From assembly GCF_032854445.1 (NCBI RefSeq), contig NC_088303.1, positions 34,203,265 through 34,267,264 of the forward strand: a stretch of DNA of 64,000 nt, in the 5' to 3' direction. Position 1 is the stretch's first letter. The number at the start of each line of letters is the position of its first letter. Source of the stretch: Liolophura sinensis. Lineage: Eukaryota; Mollusca; Polyplacophora; Chitonida; Chitonidae. Positions 50,122-62,880 of this stretch are shown piece after piece. The notes under the pieces were generated by a model that did no database searches, was not told where the DNA came from, and saw only the letters and a program-made list of their open reading frames with translations. A program made the translations under genes and the position numbers.

Positions 50122-53100
50122 TTATGACAGTTTGTAATATAACCAATAAAATACATTAAATACGAGAAAAGCCACAGGAAAAATAATACGGCATGTCTTG
50201 TCTAGTCGTTCCGCTGTCCAGTACATGGCTCCTTTGACATCGTCCTGTTTGACCTCGACCCCGTTGACCTTCTCCTCTTCGGATTTTGCTGCTGGGGCAA
50301 AAGGCACACAAGACATTTCCCATCGATTGGTTTTGTTGGCTTGTTTCTGGAAAGTGTTGAAGTAAATAAGTCGGTATTAGGGCAATAATCTTACCTTTGA
50401 GTTGATTTATTTGTTTGATTGGTGTTTTCAAGAATATTTCACTTCTACGACGGCCATAAAAATGGTGCTTGTTGCTGCTCGCTTGCCACTGAATATTGAG
50501 AGGTTAGAGCAAGGATTGGTTGGCGAGGTGTCATGATAATGTGACAGGGTGGAATGTCATGTCTGGTGTCTTCGGCATAACACTCCAGTGGCGGCAGCAC
50601 TTTGACGGCAGCATTTTGGTGGCCAGCATTATGATGGGAGGAAACCGGGCTGAGAGCAGTGGAACCTTTGAAAATGTCCCAGTAAATACCATTATTTATG
50701 TTAGGTACCCATGTGATATATACCAGTGTGTTTGACCTTCTCTGAGCCAGACTGTTCTGCAGAAAGGATCTACTAAGGTCGAATGAAATGAACAAATATG
50801 TGTATTACTGAGATCGACATTTCAGTCGATGACATGTATGGCTAACATAGCCCCTTTTCTTGCGAGTAAAACTGGAGGCTTTTGTCAGTATGCTCGGAAA
50901 TGATCTAGCTGATATTAAGCGTAAGTACGACTGCATTTCTTTGCTTGGGTTCGCTCTGGGTTATAGAGTAGTTCAAACTAAGCCTGTCCACTGACATAAT
51001 CGGGTCAACCTATATTTCTTACTTACTTTACTAGTAGTTCTAGATTTTCTCTGCAACATCTCCTTCGCAGTGGCCTCTTCTTTTCTGGTTTTCACGTTGA
51101 TTAAAGCGAATTCTAGGAGAGCCCCAAACACAAAGAGAAGACACGTGAAGTTCCAAACATCCATAGCTTTGATATAGGAGACCCTTGGTAAACTAGAGTT
51201 GACCCCCGTAGTGTGCGTTGTGGTGGTGAGCACACAGAGTAACCCTAGTGACACGCGCGCTGGCGTTGCGCGTGGATCCAGCCAGAAGCTCACCCATGAA
51301 AGCATGACGATCAGAACCCCAGGAACGTAAATTTGTATGACGTAAAATCCGTTCAGCCGTTGAAGCTCGAACTCGACGTAAATGCATGAGTAGTTTTCTG
51401 TATTATGAAACCAACAAATATTAATACAATTTTTGTGCTTAGGTGCATCGAAACACTGTTATTATGCATTGTTGCAATAGACAGTTACACATATTAACTA
51501 TATGCATTTTTGTGCTTAAAGACACACAAACATGTTTGTAATATATTAAAGGAAAAGAAATCAAAAAAATGATTCCAAAACCAGATGAAAGAGTGTCAAA
51601 ACTTATTTACAAATATGATCTTTAATATTTTTTCCATTTTTTTTTCAGGAGAAAAGGGTGTTTCTAAATATTTTTGTATGGTGAGTGTTTGGGATCACCT
51701 TTCGGTTGCATAATAATGTTCTAAATAAGAATGTGATGCATGCCTAATAAATTTATTTGAATGTAAATTTGTTCTCTATATACAAACATATGCATTTGAT
51801 CCGAATTGTGATAATATTTATGAATATATTAAAAATGTAAATATGATCAAAATCCAGACTGTACAAATTCTAGTACAAATATATTTATTAAACATGTGTT
51901 ACATCCTCAATTATAACACTATCACGAAGACTATATATACCAAAAGGTGGTCCTAAATACCCACCATACAAAAAATATTTTCAATTGGCCTTTTGTCTTT
52001 AAAGAAAAATCTAAAAAAAATGCTTAAGACCACATTTGCGACTAACTTTTTACACTCTGTCATCTGAACTTTATGTAATGTATGTAAAAACATGACGGCG
52101 ATCATGTTTCATCGGTAGAGGATGTCAAAGTACCCGGAGTAAAACACATTTGATGTTGGTACACCTGATTAACATTCTGACTTTCGACTTAATCGGTGAA
52201 GGGCCTGATATAGTCGCAGGGAGCCCTTTTTACAGAGAGTAACGAATTACAATCCCTACAGGATTACTTACTTCCCTCGTACATTCTCCAGCAGTCGCCA
52301 TGTTGTGTGGTCCGTATCTTCGTCTGCGGAAGCCGGACATGCGGATCGATCTGGACCGGTTCGTGTTCTTCGAACCACAATATCGTAAGCTCGTCCGCTT
52401 TATGGGTGTCTGCGGGGCAATGATAACAGAATAAACGAAGGAAAGTAGCTGAACATCTGCGCTGACCAACTGAAAAGAACAACATTACAGAGCAGGCGGC
52501 AAGGTGTAAATTGCGGCGTACTTTTGGTCTAAGCATGGAATAGAAAGGGCATCATCATAAAATGAAGGATATGTTTACGCCGAGAAAAAGGGACGGAAGA
52601 GACACCAGTTAACTTTATAAACCCAGGAAAACATCAGAAATAAACAGTGGCAGGCTCTGGAGACAGCTTTACCCAAAGAAAAGAGACGAAATAAATAGCG
52701 GCATAAGGAATTGAACAAAAAAATCCACAGGCTTGTGAAAACTTGTTATAAGAGGAAGGATACGAAGAAAACTGCACCGCAAGCTATACTGGACACTGCC
52801 ATTCGTCACAGGAAAGCCCAGAGGATAAAGATCAGAGCAAACAGCAATATTCGCGATCCGAATACACGTATTAATAATAGAAAAAAAATAATAGAACAAA
52901 CACTGAAAAAAAAGTCGAGATGTTCTTTGGTCAGATCTAACAGACGGAACAGACGGATTCGGTTGAATTCAAACACTTAGGGACTTGATCAGAGGAATGG
53001 AACTCAACAAACAACAAAGCACAACTGATAGGACCCTTGATAAGTCGAGAGCTAGACAGGGATCAAACAAGATATAGGCTAACAGACAGGGCGTTTGACC

Positions 53101-56100
53101 AGAGGAACAACAACAACAACAAACCCAACAAAGCAGACGGATTATCCAGAACACGAAAAACTTAACCTTGGAGGAGTTCTTTGGGGAAGTCGGAAAAATT
53201 AATCCCGCCATTAACAGATCGACTAGCCTCGCAGCCTTCAACTGAGATGACTTCCAGCCATCTATTCAATTATTATTACATGCTTTTGTGAAAATCTAAT
53301 ACCGACGCCCAAAAGAAGAATTGAAAGAAGCATCAGTAGGAAGCCACCGTGAAAACATTTTTATAGATTTTTTTGCTCACTAAAATGCAGTCAGATTTTG
53401 ATATATTGGTAATGTATGTCGCTAAGTGACGTCACAATTTTTTTTACAACCTTCTGTTCATTTCTGAGTACAATTCGTTTGAAATGTGATCATGTAATAT
53501 GTGGTTGTGCATAAAAAAGCAGATATGACATTAAATGCCTCTTTTAGGGCCAGAAAAAAACATAAAATATCAATATGATCAATACACGATACCATCCAAA
53601 CAGCTGAATAAAGTTAATTCAGTGAAGAAAATTGAAAAAAAAATCAGTACAAGTATTTCCAATGGTTTTTCTACTTGATGCTTTATTTTTCCAGTTTCTC
53701 CTCCTTTCAAACATTTAATCCAACTTACAGCTCATTATTTGCGTGTCGCACTTTTGGACATCCAGTGGAAACTTCAACAGTTCCATGACACATCCAAGAG
53801 TTATACCTAATCTGTAAATCGGAAAAATATCCAAATGAAACATTAACAATAAGCTTCATACGCACAAAATCAAATTTCAGCATCTTGCCTGCTTTGCAAC
53901 AGTAAAGGTAATTCCGATCGACTGACTACCCTCAGACAGAATGTATATCTGAGGGGAGGGGGATTGTTATCTACTCATGAGCTTTTGCAGTGTTCATCAT
54001 ACGGGGTCCCTCGGCACTGAACGTCTACTGCAGTACAAATACGGCGTGTAGTTATATTAGCGTAGACGTGGAGTTCACTCCAATTCACAGAGTTCAAGTC
54101 CATCTCATGCTGGCTTCTTCTCTGGCACCTACGTGGGAAGGTCACCCAGCAACCTGCAGATGGGCGGATGGTTTCCTCCTACCACGATTCTGGCCATTAA
54201 TCCAACAGTTCCACAAACGGACAATCTCACATGATCACATTCATGCAAATCTCGACGTTATCAAAAAGATTTGACATTTTCGATGTATAGAAACTGTACC
54301 CACAAATTACTTAGTCAAACTTGCTTACCTTTGGGTGAAGAATACGGATCCGTTCGGGGAAATATGTAGGCCTACGTTTCGCAGGGTTATGTCATGAAAC
54401 ATGGCAGATTTGCTGTTCAAGAAAAACATATCTGGAACCCAAATGATATCCAGCCAATCGCTTGTCAGATTGATGTATTCGTCACAAAGGTCAAAAGCCA
54501 GCCTGGGGTCATGCCATCTTTGACGTAAGTAGATGTCAATTGTGTATTCCTGTGTCATGGAAGTGGAAATATATAGTCATTGTTTATCTTACATGGTATA
54601 TTATTGGGTTTTCTTTAACCCATGATGCACTCAATTTTCATTCAAGGGATATAAACATAGCTGCAATACCATTTTCTAGCTGTCCTTCTAAAGAAAGGTC
54701 AGGTTTATACGATCCGATTTGTTTATAGTTCATTCGAAATCAATATGGCGCATTTACGTTAGAAAACATCCAATAACGCATGCGCGTCTTGGCAATGACG
54801 ACATTATGCTAAAGGTTAATTATTCCCAACGACAAATCATACATACAGTGAACTTATAAATCAAACAAATTGACATTTCTATCCATCGGACTGTGATAAG
54901 TGCAATGGTATGTTTATGGCGTAAAAAAAGTAAACAAGAAGTGTTTTGGATATCTACCAATTCCGAACATGTATTTATATATATAGTTGATAAATAACTG
55001 ACGAGTTGGGACCGATGTCAGAAATCTCTAAATTTTCTAAACCAGTCACTATGTACGCTAAATGCGATTATTTATTTTTTCTAATTTAATTGAGGCCAAA
55101 AATTTCGGTAATCTACTTACCATGTTCACCTCACTAACCGCATAGACTGACTGCACGTAGAAACTGACACGTACTTCTGTAGGAATGTCTGTGTTAACAA
55201 TGTAATCGTGTAATTAACCTTGAGAGGGACAATATACCAATTAACTAATTAACGTTATTAACTCACTAACATTTTTTCAACTTTACTTATGAAGAAAAAA
55301 CATTGAATCGTGATTATGGTAAATGGTGGAATTAATTGCAACAGCAATTAAATGAGAAGACACAGGATGGAAAATTTACACGTCGAATGACGATAATATC
55401 CACTGTACGTGTATAGTGCTAAGCAGATTTCATCCAAATTAATTGAAATTTTGAAAGGGGAATAAGACGCTGATAAAAAGCTGGAAATATTGCACGTACA
55501 TTTTGTTCAGACATTGTTCACCTGTACAATGGCCGTCAGTGTTATGGATGGGTAAACCACCAACCTTTGGCAATGTTACTGACGAAGTTTTCCACATATA
55601 TTAAGCGTATATATGTACACCTTATACTGGTGGATGACCCAGGATGTAACGAGAGTTGAGGAAAGTTCCCTGTTGAAAGCCAGACTTATAGTCGCTCATG
55701 CACAATTCTGGCAATTGGATCCAAAATATGCCTCCGACACGGAAATGTGAAATACTGCCACAGAGACATTTAGCTTGTTGATACACCATAAATTTCTGGC
55801 ACTGCTATTTTGCATTTGGTATAAAATATATCAGAATTTTGTTTGTTTTGCATAGAACGGAAAACTTTTTGCACAGTGTTATTACCCACCCCCTTGGAGG
55901 TTACCAAGGTGACAAAATGTTATGACTTCACTTCCAGTTAGCTACAGCTAAAAACGGGTGGCCATGCTAGGTTGATATTTTGATATGTTGTAGAGAAAAG
56001 TGCAAGCTGCATATGGAGGTGTGGAAAGGTGTGAAGCGAAACTTAGGGGATATATATATTTTTGAGGTTGAAGCTGACAAATTTACTATATAAACAGTAA

Positions 56101-57155
56101 GGAAAATCAATGCACTCATGCACCCCGTTTGTCCCTGCAATCGAATAGCAAGTCGCATTTAGCCACGACCCGCTCCATATGCGACATGTATACCAAAAAC
56201 TCATGAGATGAGGCATTAACCACACTTTGATGATAAGATTCCTCTCCATAAACCCCATGGTTACAGTTTCACGTTGCAGGGTACCCAGCACACAGTCGAG
56301 TCCAGGTAATTGTGGCAAAATCTTATAAAATACAAATCATCGTACAAGGATTCAAGTCGATGACGTCAGTAAATTCTGACTGGCTTCCCGGTTTCGGCAG
56401 GTGAGGTTGTTGACGATTTTGGAACAGAGGCACGTTTTGCGGCTGTGTAGACATTATGACATGAAACCCACCTTGTCAGATGTTCATTACATTACCAACT
56501 CATGAAATTTTTCTAGAGCATGTTCGCCGTGCAGTAGTCCACTAACACATCTGCAAGTCAGAGTGGAGAATTGTCCACATTTGTCAGATGTCGTTCTTAT
56601 ATTGAATCCACTTTACGACCCACTAAATGTAAGGAATTCTCACGGAGATTCACGTGATATGCTCAATGATCTGACATTTGAATCGCACGATCATATATTT
56701 AATTGGTCCTATCCAGACCGCACATAAATGTATAATTTGTCCACTACAGTTTCTGTAAAGTTAAACATAGCTTCTCTTGTTTGCTATAGCATGCTCAAAA
56801 AAGTTTTCGTATTAAATATTTGGCATACAAATCAAAATAAATATATGTATAAGGGTTAGGAAGTTCACCAAAAACGCGTGCAAAATCTCACCAAGATGAC
56901 AATCTAAACAGAGCCATAGTGGTACTTAATCTTACCCAAAGCTGGTCATATGAGACAAAAATGGTCAGATGTTTGACTCGTACCTTGGTGATACTGTGGC
57001 CGGACCTCCCGGAAGTATTTTCTTGATCTGAACCCCTCTATAATGGATTCTTTTTGACACAAGGAAGCAATGGACTCTTGAACCCAGCTGACCGGAAAAC
57101 CAGAAGTAATCGATAATAACAGAAATAAATATTGTGAATATTGTGAGTACGACAT
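50122..57155 (-). CDS. Cys-loop ligand-gated anion channel subunit (glycine/glutamate-gated type)
   Basis: Exons on the minus strand: 57155-56984, 55176-55121, 54549-54329, 53811-53729, 52409-52272, 51397-51027, 50346-50122; GT-AG, phases close, 421 aa. It starts with a hydrophobic leader (MSYSQYSQYLFLLLSITSG). Extracellular landmarks are YAVSEVNM, YLRQRWHDPRLAF, WVPDMFFLN and the Cys-loop C157-C171 (CVMELLKFPLDVQKC). A second cysteine pair (C217, C228) in loop C is typical of glycine, glutamate and histamine chloride channels. TM1 is about 240-263. TM2 270-291 is preceded by the Pro-Ala-Arg triplet (269-271) that marks anion selectivity. TM3 is 302-323, followed by a short basic loop and TM4 400-418. 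It would form pentameric chloride channels at the cell surface. The ligand cannot be assigned. Confidence 0.92.
50404..50760. repeat. SINE-derived fragments in channel intron 6
   Basis: A family A tail (GATTGGTGTTTTCAAGAATA) at 50417 is followed by family B-like words (GGAATGTCATGTCTGGTGTC) and another family A fragment (CCAGCATTATGATGGGAGGA) at about 50623. This is a mosaic, not one element. Confidence 0.55.
52711..52980 (+). other. Lys/Arg-rich ORF inside channel intron 4, opposite strand
   Basis: An open frame of 89 codons with very basic composition (for example LVKTCYKRKDTKKTA and RHRKAQRIKIRAN) and an ATG start. No domain recognised. A-rich sequence alone can produce Lys-rich frames, so it may be chance. 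The following 200 bp are also purine-rich. Confidence 0.2.
53173..53230 (+). repeat. Short repeat shared with 49275-49330
   Basis: CCATTAACAGATCGACTAGC, preceded by TTTGGGGA about 25-30 bp upstream, occurs here and at 49281-49328 just after the Penelope-like fragment. It may be a terminal piece of the same element or of an unrelated family. Confidence 0.5.
54079..54215 (+). mobile_element. Family A SINE fragment, plus orientation
   Basis: It contains the B box side (CACAGAGTTCAAGTCCATCT), then CATGCTGGCTTCTTCTCTGG, CGTGGGAAGGTC and TTTCCTCCTACCACGATTC. It lies in channel intron 3, near exon 3. Confidence 0.7.
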
Positions 57156-59318
57156 GTAACCGAGGTTACATCATACTTTGTTTATTTGCACACAGTGCTT
57201 CGTTTTTTTTATTTCGTCATTGTCATTTCAACTAGACGCTGTGCTGACAATTAATAGCTCAGTTTATTTGCAGATGTTGCATAATTAAAAGTAATGTAGA
57301 AAAAAATCTTTTCAATTCCAAATAATTGTTGCCCAATCAATGAACGTGCACACAATAGAATCGAGCAAATTAAATCTGTGACAGCTGAACGTTCGTACAA
57401 GCAATTATCATTTACCAGGTTTTGAAATCATTTCTCTATTTTCTACCTCTACAGAAATGTACTGAGAAAAGACCTTCGCGAACCATTTTAACGTTAAGCC
57501 AATTATTGCGTTTGCAAGATTATTATAAACATCCTATGAACGTCTAATAACTATAGCCTCTACGGTTGATTACCGTTTTAGTGTGAAAAGCGAATTACCA
57601 GCAACTTCTGAATATAATGAGTTACGAGTGTTAACATACTTGGTTATGGTGAAAGTGGTGAAGTACACCGCTAACAAAGTTAGGCTTGTCATCTTCTGGT
57701 GAGCTGCTTGGCCTCAGCTCTTGAAGGGTCTGAAATGATGACGCGTGGATGAGCATGACTGATTGATTAATTGACTGACTGATTGATTGATTGATGTTTA
57801 ACTCCATACCCACACATTTTTATCTCATACCATAGTGGTCAGCATTTTGGGTGAAAGAAAAAAAAGTGCATGCTCGGAGTAAACCATCGACCAATGGCTA
57901 GTTGCTGACTAGCTTTTCCATATTTGACACATACACTTGCAGTGCCTGCATAAAAATTCAAATAATCCTGACGATTGGTGTTTGGGTGAATCCACGTGTA
58001 GAGAGGAACCTGCTGAGTGGGCCATATAATGGTTCATCCTAGCAAACGGCTAATCAGTGAGGTTGCGTGTTCGAATCAAGCTCCCGCCGACTAGGCTGCT
58101 ATATAGTACATCAAGAATACTTCTCTTATACGATGGGTGCCAGCATTATGGTGGGCGGAAAACGGACACAGCCCGGGAGAAACCCACGACCATCCGCAGA
58201 TTGCTGGTAGACCTCCCAACGTACGGCCGGAGAGGAAGGCAGCATTGGTGAGAGGCTCCTGGGTCATTACGTTGCGCTAGCGAGCTAACCAACTGAGCCA
58301 CAGAGGCCCCCCAAGAACATTTCAGATTATAAGTCTATTATAAAAGGTGTAAGCAGACTTACCAGGAAGTTGACTGGTACTTTATAATACCCGGTGAAGT
58401 AAAAGAAGTGGTCAAGAAGAAAGTTCCAATGTACCTTATAGAGATTATCTAGAAAGGTTGCACATATATGCCATAGATCTCTCATTAAATGTTCCATGGG
58501 ACACTCGGTTATAGAGACGTTTCAGAAAGGTGCGCTCCATCATAAGCCCTCTGTCAGCCAAAGTCTGGTGGTGTCCCTGTTGTCGGTGCTGTAGAGCAAA
58601 AGCCCAGGAATGATAATTGTTCATCTGGTCAATGTGAGAACCTTAAGTGTGGAATAGGACGTTAGTACTCTGCCGGACAACACACGCCAGTTGGGTCGAC
58701 GGAGGTCAGTAGGTCCAGTATATAGGGTAACTCATCAACCCTCCTTAAAAGTAGGAAGAGAAAAACAAAAGATCGATGGTGTTTCACTTTTTTGGTTTCC
58801 GTGTTTGCTGACAGTTACGGTTTAGAGACCAGGGCAGCGTGACTGCTTTCCAGGGGGAAAGATCAATTCATCTCACCGTACAGAGATCCGACCCTGTATG
58901 GTAATGTGGTTCAGGCGTGCGGTGTGGCCTGCTCCCATAATATTACGGCACGACCTTTCCGTGTGAATAGCGTGTTGCTGTTTGCACGGTGACAGGTAGG
59001 TTTAAACAAATAAATGGTCATTTGATCTTCCAAACGCAATCACAAAAACATCCCATTGTTTAAATAGGTTCAATATCTTTAAGTCAGTATCAAAGTACAT
59101 ATTGTTGTACACCCGTGTTGCATATATGACGCGCATGAATTAAAACTCGCTAATATCTATGCTTACATCGCTCTGGAAATTCCGAATAAGCTGCTTTAAT
59201 TAGAAATCGCTTGTTTTATATTTTTTTCTGTATCTAGATTTCCCATTTATGTTCTGTTCTCATATAGAACAAACCCTCATGGAATATAGCCAACCGCTAT
59301 CATCGTTCCATTTGCTTC
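57156..59318. other. Channel upstream region and intergenic
   Basis: No exon supported. It probably includes the channel promoter and any non-coding 5' exon. A short GATT/GACT repeat lies near 57758-57795 and a SINE at 58055-58315. Confidence 0.45.
58055..58315 (-). mobile_element. Family A SINE with intact tRNA-like head
   Basis: Body (ACGATGGGTGCCAGCATTAT), then CCACGACCATCCGCAGATTG, then a head ending with the minus-strand A box TGGCTCAGTTGG. A short internal deletion removes the usual B box segment between GGAAGGCAGC and ATTGGTGAGAGG. Confidence 0.8.
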
Positions 59319-59600
59319 CATTAGCTTATCTATGAGTTTGAGTCATAGGCATGGCATTGGTTTACCTGCCTAGCATTACTCCCGCTTTTAAGAAGATAGT
59401 GCTGTTCAAATGCTTTATGCAAAGTCATTAAGTGGTACACTTTGGAAGTTCGAATATTTGCACACGTCAGAATCCCCAGCGCTTATTGTTCAAAGAGCAT
59501 TGCTTACAATAACCAGTCAATACATCGCCCGCGCAGTTTTGCGCTAATGGAAGAGCATTTTTCAGTCACCTATATAAGGCAAACAAGTGTTGTGAGCATT
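59319..59600 (+). repeat. Tandem duplication, copy 1 (unbroken)
   Basis: From CATTAGCTTATCTATGAGTT to AAACAAGTGTTGTGAGCATT, 282 bp, it matches 59886-60767 at high identity once two insertions in the latter are set aside. Non-coding. Confidence 0.85.
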
Positions 59601-59605
59601 ATTAT

Positions 59606-59865
59606 TACGGCTTTCCATTCTGCTACCCGATATCGGTACCCTGAATTATTATTATGGGTTTCCATTCAGCTACCTTATATCGGTACCCCGAATTATTATT
59701 ATGGGTTTCCATTCAGCTACCTGATATCGGTACCTTGAATTATTATTACGATTTTTCCATTCATCTACCTGATATCGGTACCTTGAATTATTATTACGAT
59801 TTTCCATTCATCTATCTGATATCGGTACCCTGAATTATTATTACGGGTTGGAATCCATATCCTGA
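59606..59865. repeat. 47-bp tandem array, about 5 copies
   Basis: The marker TATCGGTACC recurs at 59631, 59678, 59725, 59773 and 59820. Each unit has TGAATTATTATTA, then TTTCCATTCA. It lies between the two copies of the tandem duplication. A dispersed related piece is at about 62486-62580. Confidence 0.9.
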
Positions 59866-60036
59866 TATAAAACCAGGGTAGAATTCATTAGCTTCTCTAT
59901 GAATTTGAGTCATAGGCATGGCATTGGCTTACCTGCCTAGCATTACTTCCGCTTTTAAGAAGGTAGTGCTGTTCAAATGCTTTATGCAAAGTCATTAAGT
60001 GGTACATTTTGGAAGTACGAATATTTGCACACGTCT

Positions 60037-60072
60037 TCATAATAAACAAGATTATCCGATTTTTCTTCCTCT

Positions 60073-60119
<47 letters not shown>

Positions 60120-60265
60120 GTCTCTGTCTTTCTGATTTTTTGCTGACATACATATAAGGCAACCCGATAGACTGACATTACGCATGCTACCCACAAGGTA
60201 GTTAAGCACGTTACGATTTGCTTATAAATGTACAGTCCTATAGTTTTATAGGTGTCCCGAATATT
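60037..60265 (-). mobile_element. Insertion with long poly-T, unclassified retroelement
   Basis: It is absent from copy 1 of the duplication. A poly-T tract of about 43 bases (60075-60117), read as an A-tail on the minus strand, suggests retrotransposition. The rest (about 140 bp) is not recognised. Confidence 0.55.
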
Positions 60266-60300
60266 CAGAATCCCCAGCACTTATTGTTCGAAGAGCATTG

Positions 60301-60658
60301 ACCGGCCCGGATAGCACAGTTGGTAGAGCGTCCGCTTCGGGACCGGTAGATCCAGGATCAATCCTTGATCGAGTCACAAGACTTTAAAAGAGGAAGTTGT
60401 AACTTCCTCGCTTGGCGTTCAGCATGAAGGGGATAGTGCAACGACTGGTTGACCCGTATCAGTATAATGGCTCGGGTGGGGCGGCTTACTTGCCTTCGGT
60501 AAGTCGTCTCAGTGACGCAGCACTAAATAAAAGAGCGGTGGAAATCCGTCCTGCAACAAGGAGGGACATTACACGTACATGCACCCTAATGATTCCTTCG
60601 TCGTCATATGACTGAAAAATTGTTGAGTACGACGTTAAACCCCAAGCACTCACTCACT
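60301..60658 (+). mobile_element. Full-length tRNA-headed SINE (family B) with target-site duplication
   Basis: The head contains the A box TAGCACAGTTGG and a weaker B box (GGATCAATCC). The body leads to a conserved tail, CATATGACTGAAAAATTGTT and GACGTTAAACCCC, ending in CACTCACTCACT. The direct repeat CGAAGAGCATTG lies at 60289-60300 and 60659-60670. The empty site is preserved in copy 1 of the duplication. Such tails are common in molluscan SINEs. Confidence 0.92.
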
Positions 60659-60767
60659 CGAAGAGCATTGCATACGATAACCGGTCAATACATCGCCCGC
60701 GCAGTTTTGCGCTAATGGAAGATCATTTTTCATTCGCCTGTATAAGGCAAACAAGTGCTGTGTGCAT

Positions 60768-62062
60768 CGCGTTGTGGAAAATTCGCCCCTAACCATCCAT
60801 TAACCTGGGAGAGATAAATTGCTACACAGATGTCGTACTTGTACGATATCACACATATAAGGCAATGGCACATTAAGAAAGACGTACAAAATTTCATACG
60901 ATAAATGTACGATAAAAAATGTCGTACCCCGCTTTGTGAGAGTGGCCCCAGCTCTGACAGCACTGGTGTTGTAATGGCCAAAATATGTTTAGTTGTCTTT
61001 ATGTTGTACATGATGTGTATGTCTAGGATAAATCTCTGTGACCCACAGGCTTGGCGTAAGGAGCATAACTAGTGATTTAGTGTTTTGTTCATTCACTGTT
61101 TTTGGCGGCAAATTCACTGGAAAAAGAATGGCGACGCCCTTGTCAATGCGTGTCTGACGAGCGTAGCGATACGAAGCCTATAAACAGTACAGTAGCGCCT
61201 TCTCAGCTTGATAAATTGCAACTTTTGTTTTCATGAGCGTATATCTGTATAACCTGCATATGCGTAAAGTGATAACGTTGTCTGGTTATGCGAAGTAGAT
61301 GCTTTGTACAGGAATCTTTCTGATGTACGCATCCTATAGCTCACGTACTAAAAAGCGTCCAGCATTGGGTGACAGTCGCCTCCCTTGGATTGTTAATTAG
61401 ATGATCGTTGCTTCTGTTAGATTTTGTTTAGTGGTAATTGCGGTACGTTTGTGGCTAAATTGAACGTTTTACATTTGCGATAACAGTGTACAGTAAGTAG
61501 TGTGAGCCAAATGAATCGTTGTGTATTTGCATATATTTTGTATAATCCGTCTAGCTTCCATTATGTAACGTTAATGTATACAGTCATGTTTAGTACATAT
61601 TACTTATACAGCACTATTTTCTTTGTTTACAGTCAATTACATCAGCACGTTAACTCATCCCATCATCGCATTGTCGATCACAGCGTATCATGTACGGTAA
61701 AGTCATAGTCTTGAATAAAATGGACATGTCTCTGTGCTTTCACCTGATGTGAATTGCCTTGTTTCATAACTCTAACCGTTATAGGTATTTATATCTATCA
61801 GACTATTAGACAGTCCTTATTTCAGACTATGTATTGTTTATCCCTTGATTCCAGGGCTGAATCATTCGGATGATTTTCCAAATGCAGCTGGTGATCTGAC
61901 CCACGTTAATCCAAGTCGTATAGGCCTAATATAAGTCAGTTGACAGTAACAAAAGTTTTATGAACGTGACAAACACCATAGGTTTCAGTTTACATGCAGA
62001 TTATTATTTCTCATTTATTCAGTGTAAATAAACATTACCACGCCATGTGGTATGTAAGGATG
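60768..62062. other. Intergenic, no gene seen
   Basis: Only short open frames without recognisable similarity. No repeat stands out. Confidence 0.5.
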
Positions 62063-62322
62063 GGGCCTTCGTGGTCGAGGTTGTAGCGCGCCAGCGAGGC
62101 GCAATGACCCAGGAGCCTCACACCAATGCAGTCGCTGTGAGTTCAAGTTCAGCTCATCGCTGGCTTCTTCTCCGACCGTACATGGAAGGTCTTTCATCAA
62201 CGGATGGTCGTGGGTTTCCACCAAGTTCTGCTCGATTTCCTCCCACCATAATGCTGACCGCCGTCATGTAAGTGAAATATTCTTGAGTGCGGTGTAAAAA
62301 AAAAAACAATAAATAAATAAAT
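62063..62322 (+). mobile_element. Family A SINE, near full-length, plus orientation
   Basis: tRNA-like head (GGGGCCTTCGTGGTCGAGG), B box side GTGAGTTCAAGTTCAG, body, then GTAAGTGAAATATTCTTGAG and an A-rich (AATAAATAAATAAAT) tail. A second short family A fragment follows at 62339-62392. Confidence 0.88.
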
Positions 62323-62485
62323 CTTCTGTATGAATATTTCCTCCTCTCCGGCCGTACGTGGGCAGGTCTGTCAGCGACCTGCGGATGGTCGTGTGTGAAT
62401 ATTTATGAATATTTCCTCAGTTTCTACACTTACCTAACAGCAATATGCCGTGTTATGCATGAGTGCATTTATGATTCCGGTTGTG

Positions 62486-62580
62486 TGTTTCCACTCAGCT
62501 ACCTGATATCGGTACTCTGAATTATTATTATTACGGGTTGAAATCCATATCTTGATACAAAATTCAGGGTAGAATTTGAC
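62486..62580. repeat. Dispersed copy of the 59.8-kb repeat end
   Basis: CAGCTACCTGATATCGGTAC, then GAATTATTATTATTACGGGT and GGGTAGAATT match 59805-59885 in the same order. Confidence 0.75.
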
Positions 62581-62711
62581 TGGTCAGTAAATTTTATACT
62601 GGCAGTGTCGCTCGCATCACATATCGCCCGGAGTCAGCAGTTCAGGTGGATAATGGTATTTGCCAACCCTTCAATTCACAGGAAAATCAAACATCCTTCG
62701 ATGCCCTTAGT

Positions 62712-62880
62712 TACCCGTAAAAAATTTACCGATAGTTATTATCACGGGTAGAACCCAGGCTAATTTTACCCGTAGCTATTATCACGGGTAGAACTCAGGC
62801 TAATTTTACCCGTAGCTATTATCACGGGTAGAACCCAGACTAATTTTACCCGTAGCTATTATCACGGGTAGAACGTAGGT
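62712..62880. repeat. 40-bp tandem repeat with an internal hairpin, 4 copies
   Basis: ATCACGGG recurs at 62741, 62781, 62821 and 62861. Most units contain TACCCGT, a 10-bp spacer and ACGGGTA, a perfect 7-bp inverted repeat. The first unit is diverged. Confidence 0.9.

Larger units (their letters stand above)
59886..60767 (+). repeat. Tandem duplication, copy 2, with two insertions
   Basis: It matches copy 1 (59319-59600) at both ends and in the middle. It is interrupted at about 60037-60265 by a poly-T-containing insertion and at 60301-60658 by a family B SINE. Confidence 0.85.

Noticed and set aside
59897-60280. Minus-strand ORF with a long Lys run
   Set aside because: The lysines come from the poly-T tract of an inserted element.
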